Of a DNA stretch of 64,000 nucleotides, positions 1 to 8,666 are shown one piece after another (position 1 is the stretch's first letter; the number at the start of each line of letters is the position of its first letter). Origin of the DNA: Chthonomonas sp. (GTDB lineage Bacteria; Armatimonadota; Fimbriimonadia; Fimbriimonadales; Fimbriimonadaceae); assembly GCA_016788115.1 (NCBI GenBank), contig JAEURR010000007.1, forward strand, positions 88,488 through 152,487, written 5' to 3'. The translations under genes and the position numbers were made by a program. The notes under the pieces were generated by a model. The model was not told the origin of the DNA, made no database searches, and saw only the letters and a program-made list of their open reading frames with translations.

Positions 1-198
1 GCCGAAGAGAACCACCATGATTCCCGCGCCAATGAGCTTGGGCACGTAGGTCAAGGTCATTTCTTGGACCTGCGTCACCGCCTGAAAGACGCTTACCAAC
101 AGACCAATGAAGAGCGCCATCGCGAGGATGGGCATGCCCACCATCACGGCGACCGTGAGTCCTTGTCTGGTCAAATCAAGTACGGATGTCTCGTTCAT
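1..198 (-). CDS. fliQ: Flagellar export apparatus protein FliQ (partial)
   Basis: The reading frame starts at an ATG at 198 and runs off the left edge, so only about 66 of the usual roughly 90 residues are visible. The product begins MNETSVLDLTRQGL and continues into a hydrophobic helix and the TQVQEMTLTYVPKL stretch typical of FliQ, a two-helix membrane subunit of the flagellar type III export gate. The start lies two bases after the fliP stop, in the usual fliP-fliQ order, which implies co-transcription. The identity is well supported by sequence and context; the C-terminal third is outside the window. Confidence 0.93.
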   Translation of the reverse strand, partial: MNETSVLDLTRQGLTVAVMVGMPILAMALFIGLLVSVFQAVTQVQEMTLTYVPKLIGAGIMVVLFG

Positions 199-200
199 GG

Positions 201-971
201 TTATGCGTACCCGGAGAGAATGGTGCTAACGAGGAGTGACCAACCGTCAGCGAGGATGAAAACGAGGATCTTGGCCGGTAGGGCCACGACTGAGGGCGGC
301 ATCATCATCATGCCGAGGCTCATGAGGATGCTCGCGACCACAAGGTCGATGATCACAAACGGCACCAGGATGTAGAAGCCCACAACGAACGCAGTCTTAA
401 GCTCGCTGATGATGAAGGCGGGAATGAGGGCGGTAAGCGAAACGGTTTCGGGGGTCGCCTTCTCATTTCGAAGGTTCAAGAACAAGTTCAGGTCCTTGTC
501 GTACGTGTTCTTGAGCATGAACTTTCTCAGCGGCTGTTGTCCCCGCTCAATTGCCTGGTCCATGGTGATCTGCTTCTTCAGATAAGGCTGGATCGCCTTC
601 TGCTGGAGCTCGTCGTACGTCGGGGCCATGACGTAGAACGTGAGGAACAGTGAGAGCCCGATCAGCACCTGGTTTGGCGGAATGCTCGTCGTTCCGAGCG
701 CAGTTCGCGTCAAGCTCATGATGATGACGATGCGGGTGAACGCCGTCGTCAGGATCATGATCGCTGGCGCAAGGCTCAGGATCGTGAGCAACGCCAGGAT
801 CTGCAGGCTTGAGCTGATCTGATCATCGCCCGGCTTGCCCGGAATGCCCAGATTAATGTTGGGCACCGAAAACTGGGTTGGGGCTTGAGCTGTCTGTGCA
901 GTGGCGAATACCCCTAAAAGTACGAGGGTCGCGATCAGCACGAAGCGAAGGGGGTGGCGAAAGGGTGTCAT
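201..971 (-). CDS. fliP: Flagellar export apparatus protein FliP
   Basis: A 256-residue protein with an N-terminal signal-like helix (about residues 9-26) and four further hydrophobic segments. FliP forms the core of the flagellar type III export gate with FliQ and FliR in the inner membrane. Family-typical stretches include TRIVIIMSLTRTALG and the PPNQVLIGLSLFLTFYVM region. It starts 7 bases after the fliO stop and is followed two bases later by fliQ. Length and order match the family. Confidence 0.96.
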   Translation of the reverse strand: MTPFRHPLRFVLIATLVLLGVFATAQTAQAPTQFSVPNINLGIPGKPGDDQISSSLQILALLTILSLAPAIMILTTAFTRIVIIMSLTRTALGTTSIPPNQVLIGLSLFLTFYVMAPTYDELQQKAIQPYLKKQITMDQAIERGQQPLRKFMLKNTYDKDLNLFLNLRNEKATPETVSLTALIPAFIISELKTAFVVGFYILVPFVIIDLVVASILMSLGMMMMPPSVVALPAKILVFILADGWSLLVSTILSGYA

Positions 972-977
972 CTCGGT

Positions 978-1673
978 TTAGCCAGTCAGCCGACGCAATC
1001 GGCTCAGCGCAGATTCAATTTGGTCGCGATTGAGGTCGCGAAAAGCGGCAGGCGCGGCAGCGCGTGAGGTGGCGAAATCGGCTTCGTCGTCGTCCTCATA
1101 GGGCGTGTGCACGACGGCGGATAGAAGTGTCGGGCTCTTCTCCTGCGCCGCATCGACGAGTTCGAAGAAGGCAGGCTCGGGCGAAGGAGCTGGCGCACTT
1201 GCCACGGTGGGCTGCGCAACAGGTGCCGGAGACTCGGTGAGGTCGGCCAGGCACGAGACGCCCTGCTGCGTGCATGAGAGCAACAGCGTGCGCGACTTTG
1301 CTTGCACGATGTACAGCGTGCCAGCGGCAAACGACGCGGTCTCTTCAATACGAATGGAGCTGCCGAGGCGCGCGTTCATCCGCTTGTTCATGAGCGGCAT
1401 CAACCGCGGCAACGCAAACTTTAGCAGACCGATGACCACACCAACCGCAAGTAACATCTGCAGGATCGGCATCATCCCTGGGCCCGTCGAGAACGATTTC
1501 GTCTCGGGGAGTACGAGGTCCTTCTTGGTTCCGAACTCAGTCTGCGCCAAGGCCAGAGCCGAGAAGCTCATGCCGAGGACGATGAGCGTGACCCGCGAGA
1601 TCATCCGAGAACGGATTTTCTCGGCGCGACGCCGCACGAGTCCATCAAGCTTGAACCAAGATCGGAGTGTCAT
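978..1673 (-). CDS. fliO: FliO-like flagellar biosynthesis protein
   Basis: A 231-residue protein. A signal-like hydrophobic helix lies at about residues 27-44, a transmembrane helix at about 68-88 (MLLAVGVVIGLLKFALP), then a basic segment and a low-complexity Pro/Ala-rich cytoplasmic tail. FliO is poorly conserved and helps assemble the FliP ring. The assignment rests on topology and on its place between fliN and fliP. The ATG at 1673 overlaps the fliN stop by one base (TAATG) and has an AGGA about 9 bases upstream. An internal ATG at 1607, just before the signal-like helix, is an alternative without a visible ribosome binding site. Confidence 0.8.
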   Translation of the reverse strand: MTLRSWFKLDGLVRRRAEKIRSRMISRVTLIVLGMSFSALALAQTEFGTKKDLVLPETKSFSTGPGMMPILQMLLAVGVVIGLLKFALPRLMPLMNKRMNARLGSSIRIEETASFAAGTLYIVQAKSRTLLLSCTQQGVSCLADLTESPAPVAQPTVASAPAPSPEPAFFELVDAAQEKSPTLLSAVVHTPYEDDDEADFATSRAAAPAAFRDLNRDQIESALSRLRRLTG

Positions 1674-2581
1674 TAGGCGGCATCCTGAAGGCGACTGAGT
1701 CGCTCTTGCGGACTCAAGATTTCGGTGACGCGAACGCCAAAGTTATCTTCGATGACGACGACTTCTCCACGGGCCACGAGGCGTCCGTTCACGAAGACGT
1801 CTACCGGCTCACCGGCGGCCTTGTCGATCTCAATGATGCTGCCCGAACCCAAGTCGACCACGTCCTTGACCATCATGCGAACCCGACCGAGCTCAACGCT
1901 GATCTCGAGCGGGATGTCCATGAGAATCTCTAGGCTGCCGGTTTCATCAGGAAGCGCATTGATTTCCGCCGTCTTGGCGTCTTCCACAGCGGTCGCCAGA
2001 GAGGTCCCCTCGGCATTGACCATCACGCCGGCGATCGAGCTCGCGGTTTCTCCATCGATGATCCACGTAAGCGAGCCGTTCACCACATTGCTGGTGATCG
2101 CGATGCTCGTGCGCATAACCGATTCGGCCTTCTGCAGGCTCGGCGGGAAGTTGAAAATTTGGTATCGGACCGTCAGGCCGAGCGCGACCAGCGGCTCGTT
2201 CTTGATGTTTCCGACGGCAAGGCAAAGACCCTGAACGATGGCGTCGATGAGGGGGCGGGCATCGGCAACCAAGTTCTCGTCAATGGCCGTGATCTCGATC
2301 GGATCGACCTTCTTCGCCATGGCGGCGAGGTCTGCGAACGTCTCCTGAGTCATCAAGATGACCTGCTGGTTGTCCGGCTGGTCTGCCAGCGCAAACTGGA
2401 TGATCAGCTTCGGGCTCGCCATCTCCGAGAACAGGTCGTTCGTCGTGGTGACGTCCGGCAACGGCGAACCAAAGGTCAGAGTGTCGCCAATCGCCTCGCT
2501 ACAGGTGATCGAGACGGTCTGCCAGATCTGGTTCTGGACGTTGCTAAACTTTGTCAGTACTTCTTCAGAGATCTTAGGCAT
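1673..2581 (-). CDS. fliN: Flagellar motor switch protein FliN/FliY
   Basis: A 302-residue protein whose C-terminal 85 residues (from about 215) form a SpoA/FliN surface-presentation domain, with LEILMDIPLEISVELGRV and the DLGSGSIIEIDKAAGEPVDV core seen in FliN. The long N-terminal part resembles the CheC-like domain of FliY-type proteins, so FliY is the closer architectural name. It forms part of the cytoplasmic C-ring that controls rotation direction and export. It lies three bases after fliM and overlaps fliO by one base. Whether the CheC-like part retains CheY-P phosphatase activity cannot be judged here. Confidence 0.93.
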   Translation of the reverse strand: MPKISEEVLTKFSNVQNQIWQTVSITCSEAIGDTLTFGSPLPDVTTTNDLFSEMASPKLIIQFALADQPDNQQVILMTQETFADLAAMAKKVDPIEITAIDENLVADARPLIDAIVQGLCLAVGNIKNEPLVALGLTVRYQIFNFPPSLQKAESVMRTSIAITSNVVNGSLTWIIDGETASSIAGVMVNAEGTSLATAVEDAKTAEINALPDETGSLEILMDIPLEISVELGRVRMMVKDVVDLGSGSIIEIDKAAGEPVDVFVNGRLVARGEVVVIEDNFGVRVTEILSPQERLSRLQDAA

Positions 2582-2584
2582 GGC

Positions 2585-3637
2585 TTATAGGTTCTCGATG
2601 GTGTCGGTTACAGTGAAAATCATTTGCTTGCCCCGGTGCGATGGGCTCACGGTGAACTTGGGATTCTTCTGAATCCGCATAATCAGGTCTTCGTCCTTCT
2701 TCTGGTCCAGGGAGACGACATCGCCGACTTTGAGTTCGAGCATGTCGCGCATGGAAATCTTCGCTTTGCCGAGTTCGACGGCGCAGTCGATCGGAGCCTG
2801 GCGGGTGTGGTAGGCCAGCAGCTTGCGAGAAATACCCGCGTTCTTGCGGCTATTGTTCACGAACCACTTCTGCGCGCTGAGCTTCGCGGTGATTGGCTTG
2901 AGAACCAGATAGGGCACGCAGATGCTCATGGCACCCCGCGAGTTACCGATCTTGACCTCAAACAGGATGGTGACGACGATGTCGTTGGGGGGCGAAATCT
3001 GGACGAACTGTGCGCTCGTCTCCATGGTCTCAATGCCGGGGTTCAGGATGACGATCCCTTCCCATGCGGTCTTGAGAGCAGAGAACATCCGCTCGATCAT
3101 CTGGCGCACGAGCGGTTTCTCGATATCCGAGAGGTTCGTCCGGTGAATGCTTCGACCGGGTCCACCGAGCAGACGATCGACCATGGTGAAGATGAGTTGG
3201 AACTCCAGCTCCAGCACCGCCTGGCCGCTGAGCGGGGGGAGCGACATGACGGTGAAGACGGAGGTGTTGATGCTGCGGAGGTACTCCTCGTAAGGCACCT
3301 GCTCTAGAGAGATCAAGTCGATGGAGACCGGACTGCGGAGGTAGGCACTGAGCCCCGTCGCGGCGACACGGGCAAAGGTCTCGTGCAGCATCTGCATGGT
3401 GCGGAGCTGATCCTTGCTGAACTTGTCCGGTCGTCGAAAATCGTACAGCTCGTAGGCCACGGCACTCTTAGAGCCGGTGCCCGCGACGTTTACAAGGTTG
3501 TCGAGGTTGGCGAACACCTTGTTCGGGTCAGATGAGGACGCGCCGGCAGTAGGGCCTGAGGCATCTCCCTTCCCTTCCTCATCGGTCAATGAGTTTAGGA
3601 GGGCTTCGATTTCAGACTGCGACAGAATATTGGACAC
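2585..3637 (-). CDS. fliM: Flagellar motor switch protein FliM
   Basis: A 350-residue C-ring protein. The N-terminal SNILSQSEIEALL motif is the CheY-P binding peptide of FliM. It is followed by a CheC-like middle domain and a C-terminal SpoA domain (about residues 265-340, with ELGKAKISMRDMLELKVGDVV). The start codon is GTG at 3637; the conserved N-terminal motif fixes it even though no clear ribosome binding site is visible. It is the first visible gene of the minus-strand flagellar operon fliM-fliN-fliO-fliP-fliQ. Confidence 0.96.
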   Translation of the reverse strand: MSNILSQSEIEALLNSLTDEEGKGDASGPTAGASSSDPNKVFANLDNLVNVAGTGSKSAVAYELYDFRRPDKFSKDQLRTMQMLHETFARVAATGLSAYLRSPVSIDLISLEQVPYEEYLRSINTSVFTVMSLPPLSGQAVLELEFQLIFTMVDRLLGGPGRSIHRTNLSDIEKPLVRQMIERMFSALKTAWEGIVILNPGIETMETSAQFVQISPPNDIVVTILFEVKIGNSRGAMSICVPYLVLKPITAKLSAQKWFVNNSRKNAGISRKLLAYHTRQAPIDCAVELGKAKISMRDMLELKVGDVVSLDQKKDEDLIMRIQKNPKFTVSPSHRGKQMIFTVTDTIENL

Positions 3638-3752
3638 GTGCTACACCAAACTTTCGGGCCCATGTGGGGCTGTCAGTTCGGTTATTGGAGATTCGGCCTC
3701 GTTCTATAGGGTTGCGCGTACAAATCCTAAAGTGGTGTGAGAGAATCGGGGG

Positions 3753-4289
3753 ATGGTTCTGCTCCAAGAAGCCTTAGAGTTTATGGTGGCCGCGCACCGA
3801 GGCCAACTCCGCGAGGGCACTTCGGCGCTGCCCTACTGTATGCACCCCATGGACGTCGTGCACAAGCTCCGTGTCGTCGGCGAGGTCACAGACGAAAGCC
3901 TCTTGTGCGCGGCCGCGCTGCACGACCTGCTGGAAGAGACTCCCGTGACGGTAGAAACCCTCCAGGCGAAGTTCCCGGCTCGGATTGTGGATCTCGTCGT
4001 GAATCTCACCCGAGACGAGCCGACGGCCGCGCAGATCAGAGGGATGGATGCAGAGACGGTGTGGCGACTCAGGGCAGACATGCTCATAGCGGAGGTCGCG
4101 GCGATGCCGGCGGATGCCCAGGTCATTAAGCTTGCCGACCGGCTCTCGAACGTCGAAGAAGCGTGGCGGACACGCTCAAAAAAGAAGCTAGAGCGCTATC
4201 TGTGGCAAACCCGCCGGTTGCTCGATGTTATTCCAGAGCAGCGGAATGTCGGGCTGTGGCGCGCGGTCCAGGCCCTCAGCGATCGCTGA
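3753..4289 (+). CDS. RelA/SpoT-type HD domain protein, possible small alarmone hydrolase
   Basis: A 178-residue single-domain protein. It matches the (p)ppGpp hydrolase HD fold: AHRGQ at residues 14-18, PYCMHP at 27-32, HD at 57-58 and KLADRLSN at 126-133. Stand-alone proteins of this size resemble MESH1-type small alarmone hydrolases. The family motif HDxxED reads HDLLEE here, an Asp-to-Glu change next to the metal site, so activity is uncertain. A G-rich stretch (GGGGG) directly precedes the ATG. The gene is divergent from fliM and its last 14 bases overlap the convergent protease gene. Confidence 0.7.
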   Translation: MVLLQEALEFMVAAHRGQLREGTSALPYCMHPMDVVHKLRVVGEVTDESLLCAAALHDLLEETPVTVETLQAKFPARIVDLVVNLTRDEPTAAQIRGMDAETVWRLRADMLIAEVAAMPADAQVIKLADRLSNVEEAWRTRSKKKLERYLWQTRRLLDVIPEQRNVGLWRAVQALSDR

Positions 4290-5091
4290 GTCGCTCGCGG
4301 CTGCCCCGCTTCACATCGAACTTCGTGAGCTCGGGGAACTTGACGCCTTTCTTCTTGTCTCGGTCGATCCACTTCTGAATATTCGTGATCCGGTTCTTAT
4401 CGCTCGGGTGGGTGCTCATCCACTCCGGCGGCTTGCTCCCGCCCTGCTTGGCAAGGAGCTCAAATAGCTTCACCATCCCTTCGGGGTTGTAGCCCGCGCG
4501 GACCATGAGCTTATATCCGCCTTCGTCGGCGCGGTTCTCGCTCCTTCGGCTGAACTTGGAGCCGAAGACGACGTCGTTGGTGATGCTTGCGACGTTGACC
4601 ACTTGCTGATTCGCATTCAGAATTGTGAGGAGTGCGGCGAGGCCGATGCCCCGGCGCTGTGCAGCCGCGTAGTCGCTGGCGAAGTGCTCCTCGCGCGCGT
4701 GGGTGAGTTCATGGGCCATCACGCCCGCGAGTTCGTCCTCCGTGGTCAGCTTTTCCAGCAACCCGGTGTAGATAAAGGTCGGCCCGCCAGGCAAAGCGAA
4801 GGCATTCACCTCTTTGCTCTCCACAACTTCGAAGGTGTAGGTGAACGGCTTGGGATTCTTTTCCTTTGAGTCGTCCTGCAGATACAGAGCGCGGAGCTTC
4901 TCGCCGACAAAGCTCACGTACATCGAGCGGGGATCGGTCGCAGGCAGGACTTTCTCCGTCTTCCGGACCTCACCAGCGGCGCGCTGACCAAGTTCCGCCT
5001 GCTCCTTCGCAGAGATCTTGAACGGATCGGCAGTGGCCGAGACCGCAGCAGAGGCCAGAACTAGTGCGAGGATGGGGATCTTTGTCTTCAT
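4276..5091 (-). CDS. M48 family metalloprotease, secreted
   Basis: A 271-residue protein with an N-terminal signal peptide (about residues 1-21) and a zinc-metalloprotease domain. The HELTH motif at 127-131 supplies two zinc ligands and the catalytic Glu, and ENRADE at about 185-190 supplies the third ligand. The pattern matches periplasmic M48 proteases related to BepA/LoiP, which degrade misassembled envelope proteins. A GAAGG ribosome binding site precedes the ATG by about 5 bases. The substrate is unknown. Confidence 0.88.
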   Translation of the reverse strand: MKTKIPILALVLASAAVSATADPFKISAKEQAELGQRAAGEVRKTEKVLPATDPRSMYVSFVGEKLRALYLQDDSKEKNPKPFTYTFEVVESKEVNAFALPGGPTFIYTGLLEKLTTEDELAGVMAHELTHAREEHFASDYAAAQRRGIGLAALLTILNANQQVVNVASITNDVVFGSKFSRRSENRADEGGYKLMVRAGYNPEGMVKLFELLAKQGGSKPPEWMSTHPSDKNRITNIQKWIDRDKKKGVKFPELTKFDVKRGSRERLSDR

Positions 5092-5263
5092 AGCTACCTT
5101 CGGATTTGACGACGGTCTCAGCGTACTCGTTCCGGCGGAGTGAACTCAAGAACGAACAAAACCCCGCAATTTTTCGGTGTGCCCGCACCTTTCTGATCGG
5201 GAAGGTCTAAAGCGAAGGGGCCATGGCTCCGACATCTCCAATGGGAAGGTTTGCAGAAAAACT

Positions 5264-5629
5264 ATGAAGCGCTCTCGAAACAAAAAGGGCTTTACGCTCG
5301 TTGAAATCATGATCGTCGTTTTGATCATTGGCATCCTGCTTGCGATCGCCGTGCCGAACTTTGTTCGAGCTCGAGAGCGAAGCCGGGCCAAGACCTGTAT
5401 GGGCAACCTGAAGCAGATTGACTCCGGCAAGGAGCAGTACGCCATGGAGAACCGCCTCAATGAGGGTGACGCCGTTGACGGTGCCGACCTTTGGGGTGAC
5501 GGTTCGACTCCGGGTGACTACATCAAGGCCGAGCCGCTTTGCCCGTCGGGTGGTACCTACGATGTCGCCGCAGTTGGAACGGATCCGACTTGCAGCATCG
5601 GTGGCGACCACGCCCTCAACATCCCCTAA
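5264..5629 (+). CDS. Type IV pilin-like protein with prepilin leader
   Basis: A 121-residue protein with a short basic leader and the type III prepilin signal KKGFTLVEIMIVVL; prepilin peptidase would cut after Gly10, exposing Phe1 with the conserved Glu5. A roughly 20-residue hydrophobic helix follows, then a small globular domain with four Cys (two near the C-terminus). The stretch ARERSRAKTCMGNLKQID is common in pseudopilins of Gram-negative and deep-branching bacteria. No strong ribosome binding site is visible before the ATG at 5264. A strong hairpin immediately downstream suggests this pilin is transcribed alone, probably at a higher level than the minor pilins that follow. It may be the major pilin or a type II secretion pseudopilin. 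Confidence 0.9.
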   Translation: MKRSRNKKGFTLVEIMIVVLIIGILLAIAVPNFVRARERSRAKTCMGNLKQIDSGKEQYAMENRLNEGDAVDGADLWGDGSTPGDYIKAEPLCPSGGTYDVAAVGTDPTCSIGGDHALNIP

Positions 5630-5649
5630 ACTACTAGGGCAAACCACTT

Positions 5650-5683
5650 AGAAAGGTCGTCGCGGAAACGCGACGACCTTTCT
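5650..5683 (+). terminator. Strong hairpin downstream of the pilin gene
   Basis: A perfect 15-bp inverted repeat, AGAAAGGTCGTCGCG and its complement, closes a GAAA (GNRA) tetraloop. It begins 20 bases after the pilin stop. There is only a weak T-rich tail (TTTCTCTTGC), so it may terminate, or protect the 3' end of the pilin mRNA from exonucleases while allowing some read-through into the minor pilin genes. Confidence 0.8.
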
Positions 5684-5763
5684 CTTGCATTTGTACTAGT
5701 TTCGCACTGACCCTTGTAGAAATTTGCTCTGCTGAGGAATAAGCGAAGAGGAACGAAGCCGCT

Positions 5764-6216
5764 ATGAAACAGCACCGAAAACAAAAGGGGTTCTCCCTAA
5801 TAGAGGTTCTCTTCGCCGTCCTCATCACGGGGACGGTGGCTGCTATCCTCGCGGCAACACTGCCCATCGCGACGACCTCTCGCGAGCGTGCCGACCTGAA
5901 CAATGCGGCAACAGGCATCGCGCAGAAACAGCTTGAGCGGGTGAAGGCGCTCGGGTATGCGAACTTGACCGCGGCGCAACTGCTCACGAACGGAGCGATC
6001 GACTCGGCAACGCCGGTTAGCACCAACAAGTATGCATTCACGAATGTGGATTCCAACCGAAGCGACAGCGCAGCCCAAGTTTTGCCCACCGGAAAGGCGT
6101 ATATCACCATCCAGCAAGTCGACTTAGACTTGCGCCGCATCACCATCGAAGTCACTTACCGAGAGAGCGGCAAGACCCACTCGCTTGTACTCGGAACGCT
6201 GGTCGCGAACCTATGA
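5764..6216 (+). CDS. Minor pilin, PilV-like
   Basis: A 150-residue protein with the prepilin signal QKGFSLIEVLFAVL (cleavage after Gly9, Glu at +5) and one N-terminal hydrophobic helix. The helix runs on into AATGIAQKQLERVKALGY, a pattern typical of PilV/type IV pilus modification proteins, which form the tip complex of pili or type II secretion pseudopili. Its stop overlaps the start of the next pilin gene by four bases (ATGA). GAGGA lies about 13 bases before the ATG. Confidence 0.85.
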   Translation: MKQHRKQKGFSLIEVLFAVLITGTVAAILAATLPIATTSRERADLNNAATGIAQKQLERVKALGYANLTAAQLLTNGAIDSATPVSTNKYAFTNVDSNRSDSAAQVLPTGKAYITIQQVDLDLRRITIEVTYRESGKTHSLVLGTLVANL

Positions 6217-6812
6217 CAAACACGATGAAGCATCTGACTCGAAAGCGAACTAGGCGGCACGCCGGCGCGACGATGGTCGAAGTCGTCGTTGGCGCGGGCA
6301 TCAGTACCGTGGTGCTGTTTGCCCTCATTGTTTCGTTGCTCACGGGAATGTCCCGATGGGCGGACGGAACCGGAAAGCTTACAAGTGAGATGGGCGTTCA
6401 ATCGGGGATGAGAACCGTCACCCAGGAACTCCGGGAAGCGATGCAAGTGACCGTCGCATCGAACGGTCAGAGCCTTACTTATCGCCTACCGCAAATGACC
6501 AACGGCAGCTACGTTGTGCCTATCGTCTGGGATGGTGTCTCCCGCTCCATCGAATACAAGAGTGCGACCAAATCAGTCGTGATCAAGGAAGGCACCACCG
6601 AGCGCGTTGTGCTGAGGAATGTAGTGGTTCAGGAGCGCGCGCTCGACGGTCGTTCGAACAACTACCGGCTGTTCACCGCCGGCACAGGTTCAGTCACGCG
6701 CCAAGTCACGGTGATGTTCGTCGCTGAGAACTACGGATCGAGTTCGGTGAAGAAGTCTGCGCGGGCACGTGAAGAGGTCTTCTTGAGAAATGTCCCCACT
6801 ACAACCCAGTAA
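6213..6812 (+). CDS. Minor pilin, PilW-like
   Basis: A 199-residue protein. After a basic leader it has the prepilin-type motif HAGATMVEVVVGAG, with cleavage predicted after Gly and Glu at +5, and a hydrophobic helix to about residue 46. The C-terminal region is beta-rich, as in PilW/GspJ-like minor pilins. It is translationally coupled to the preceding PilV-like gene by an ATGA overlap and followed 10 bases later by the PilX-like gene, giving the usual minor-pilin order V-W-X. Confidence 0.83.
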   Translation: MTNTMKHLTRKRTRRHAGATMVEVVVGAGISTVVLFALIVSLLTGMSRWADGTGKLTSEMGVQSGMRTVTQELREAMQVTVASNGQSLTYRLPQMTNGSYVVPIVWDGVSRSIEYKSATKSVVIKEGTTERVVLRNVVVQERALDGRSNNYRLFTAGTGSVTRQVTVMFVAENYGSSSVKKSARAREEVFLRNVPTTTQ

Positions 6813-6822
6813 GGAGTCACCC

Positions 6823-8664
6823 ATGCCGCAAAAGAGACAAAAACGAAATCGAGGCTCAGTCCTCATCAGCAGCATCATCGTCCTTGGCCTCTTGGCCGTG
6901 GGAACCGCTTCATATGTGACCCACGCCACGCAATCGGTCCGGACTTCCGCTCGGCAAACCCTCGACGTCACGGCGAGCCACTTGTGCGAAGCAGGCACCC
7001 AGTCGGTTCTCCGGCAGTTGTGGCGACCTTTCAAGGTCGATCAGGACTTTGCGGAGATGGACTCGATGTGCTCGGGCGCAAGCCAGGACTCGCCAGTAGC
7101 AAGCAACGTCGGTTCGATTGACAACGTAGGCAAGTTCTCGGCTGGCATTATCAGCTACACCACCCCGAACGGCAACACGTATGCGCGTGAAGTCGTGGTC
7201 CGGTCTGTTGGTTACTTCGACGCGAACAACAACAATCGTCTGGATGCCGGTGAGGCTCGCAAGGTCGTTGATGTTACGGCGCGCTACGAGCTAGCTCGCA
7301 GTCAGGTGTTTGACTACACGTACTTCGTTAACAACTACGGGTGGATGGACGGCTTTGGACCCAACGATCTTATCGTCAATGGCGACATGCGTGCGAACGG
7401 AAACTTCCAGTTCCTGAACGGCTCGCCGACGGTGAACGGCTCTGTCTACGCTTCGGTGAATGACAAGCTCGTGCCTGCCGCGGTCGGACTCATCAATACA
7501 GGCCCGGTCAAGTGGGCCAACTCGACGTATGCGACCCGCGCAGCGACCGATGCTCGGATGCGTCCCAGTTACTCTGAGGCTTTGGTTGGGGCGATTGGAT
7601 CGGCGACGCACCAACAGTGGCAGGACTTCGTCTTCAACTCGACCGCTTCGGTCGCAAACGGCCGCTTTGGCGGTGCGCTCTTGGGTGATGCTGCGGGCTA
7701 CCGCGGGTGGGATCGGACGAGCACTAGCGCCACCGCCACGAACACCGTGCTTGATTCGACTTCCACGAAGGAAGTCGTCATGCCCGACTTGAACGACCTG
7801 GAGTACTACAAGACCCAGAGCAACAGCTACAGCAACAAGAAGACCGCATTCAAGGACGGGACCGCGAACCCGAACGCCAACCAAGGTGCGTACGTCGAGA
7901 CCTGGAGCTCCAGTCAAAACAAGTACGTGCGACTGTCAACAAACGGCGTCATCACCGGCTCGGCGATCCTCGTCGGTACGACCGACAAGCCGATCAAGAT
8001 CAACGGCCCGGTCACGATCACTCAGGATGCGGTGATCAAAGGGACCGTCGAAGGTCAAGGAACCATTTACACCGGCCGGAATGTGCACATCGTCGGCTCG
8101 ATCACGTACAAGAACCCGCCGGATTTCCGCGGAACGAACATGACGTCCATTGACAACAGCAATGAGAAAAGGGACTTCTTGGGGCTGGCGGCTCGGTCTT
8201 CCGTTATCTTTGGCAACCCGAAGACGTTTGCAAATCCGTACCCGCTGAAGTACATGACGCCGCCCTTCACGAAAGACCGGTACGACGAAGCTGGCAATCT
8301 GATCCCTGCTTACGACGCAACCAAGAGGGACTCGACCGGAACCCTGCTTTACAAGAGCGTCCTGGGCGACTCGGCTCTAGATTCCATCAGCTCCGGCATT
8401 AACCAAGTCGACGCCGTTATCTACACGAATTTCGTGGGCGGCGGCAACCTGGGCTCGGGCGGCGGTGGAGTCAAGTTCAATGGAACGATCATTTCACGGG
8501 ACGAAGCCATGGTTATCTGGAGCTTGCCGGTTATTCAGAACTACGACAACCGTATCCGCGAGCGCCAGCTGACTCAGCAGCCACTCATCGACTTGATGCT
8601 GCCCCGCAGCCCGATCTTGCTCCGCAGCACTTGGCGTGACCGCGGATTTAGCAGCGGAGACTAA
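6823..8664 (+). CDS. Large PilX-like surface protein
   Basis: A 613-residue protein with one N-terminal transmembrane helix (GSVLISSIIVLGLLAVG, about residues 11-27) followed by an amphipathic stretch. This layout is typical of PilX and related minor pilins that lack a clear prepilin cleavage motif. The remainder is Asn/Gly/Ser-rich and predicted beta-rich. DANNNNRLDAGE at about residues 130-141 looks like a calcium-binding EF-hand/dockerin-type loop. AAGGAG six bases before the ATG at 6823 fixes the start. It may be an adhesin carried on the pilus tip; this is inferred from context. Confidence 0.75.
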   Translation: MPQKRQKRNRGSVLISSIIVLGLLAVGTASYVTHATQSVRTSARQTLDVTASHLCEAGTQSVLRQLWRPFKVDQDFAEMDSMCSGASQDSPVASNVGSIDNVGKFSAGIISYTTPNGNTYAREVVVRSVGYFDANNNNRLDAGEARKVVDVTARYELARSQVFDYTYFVNNYGWMDGFGPNDLIVNGDMRANGNFQFLNGSPTVNGSVYASVNDKLVPAAVGLINTGPVKWANSTYATRAATDARMRPSYSEALVGAIGSATHQQWQDFVFNSTASVANGRFGGALLGDAAGYRGWDRTSTSATATNTVLDSTSTKEVVMPDLNDLEYYKTQSNSYSNKKTAFKDGTANPNANQGAYVETWSSSQNKYVRLSTNGVITGSAILVGTTDKPIKINGPVTITQDAVIKGTVEGQGTIYTGRNVHIVGSITYKNPPDFRGTNMTSIDNSNEKRDFLGLAARSSVIFGNPKTFANPYPLKYMTPPFTKDRYDEAGNLIPAYDATKRDSTGTLLYKSVLGDSALDSISSGINQVDAVIYTNFVGGGNLGSGGGGVKFNGTIISRDEAMVIWSLPVIQNYDNRIRERQLTQQPLIDLMLPRSPILLRSTWRDRGFSSGD

Positions 8665-8666
8665 CC

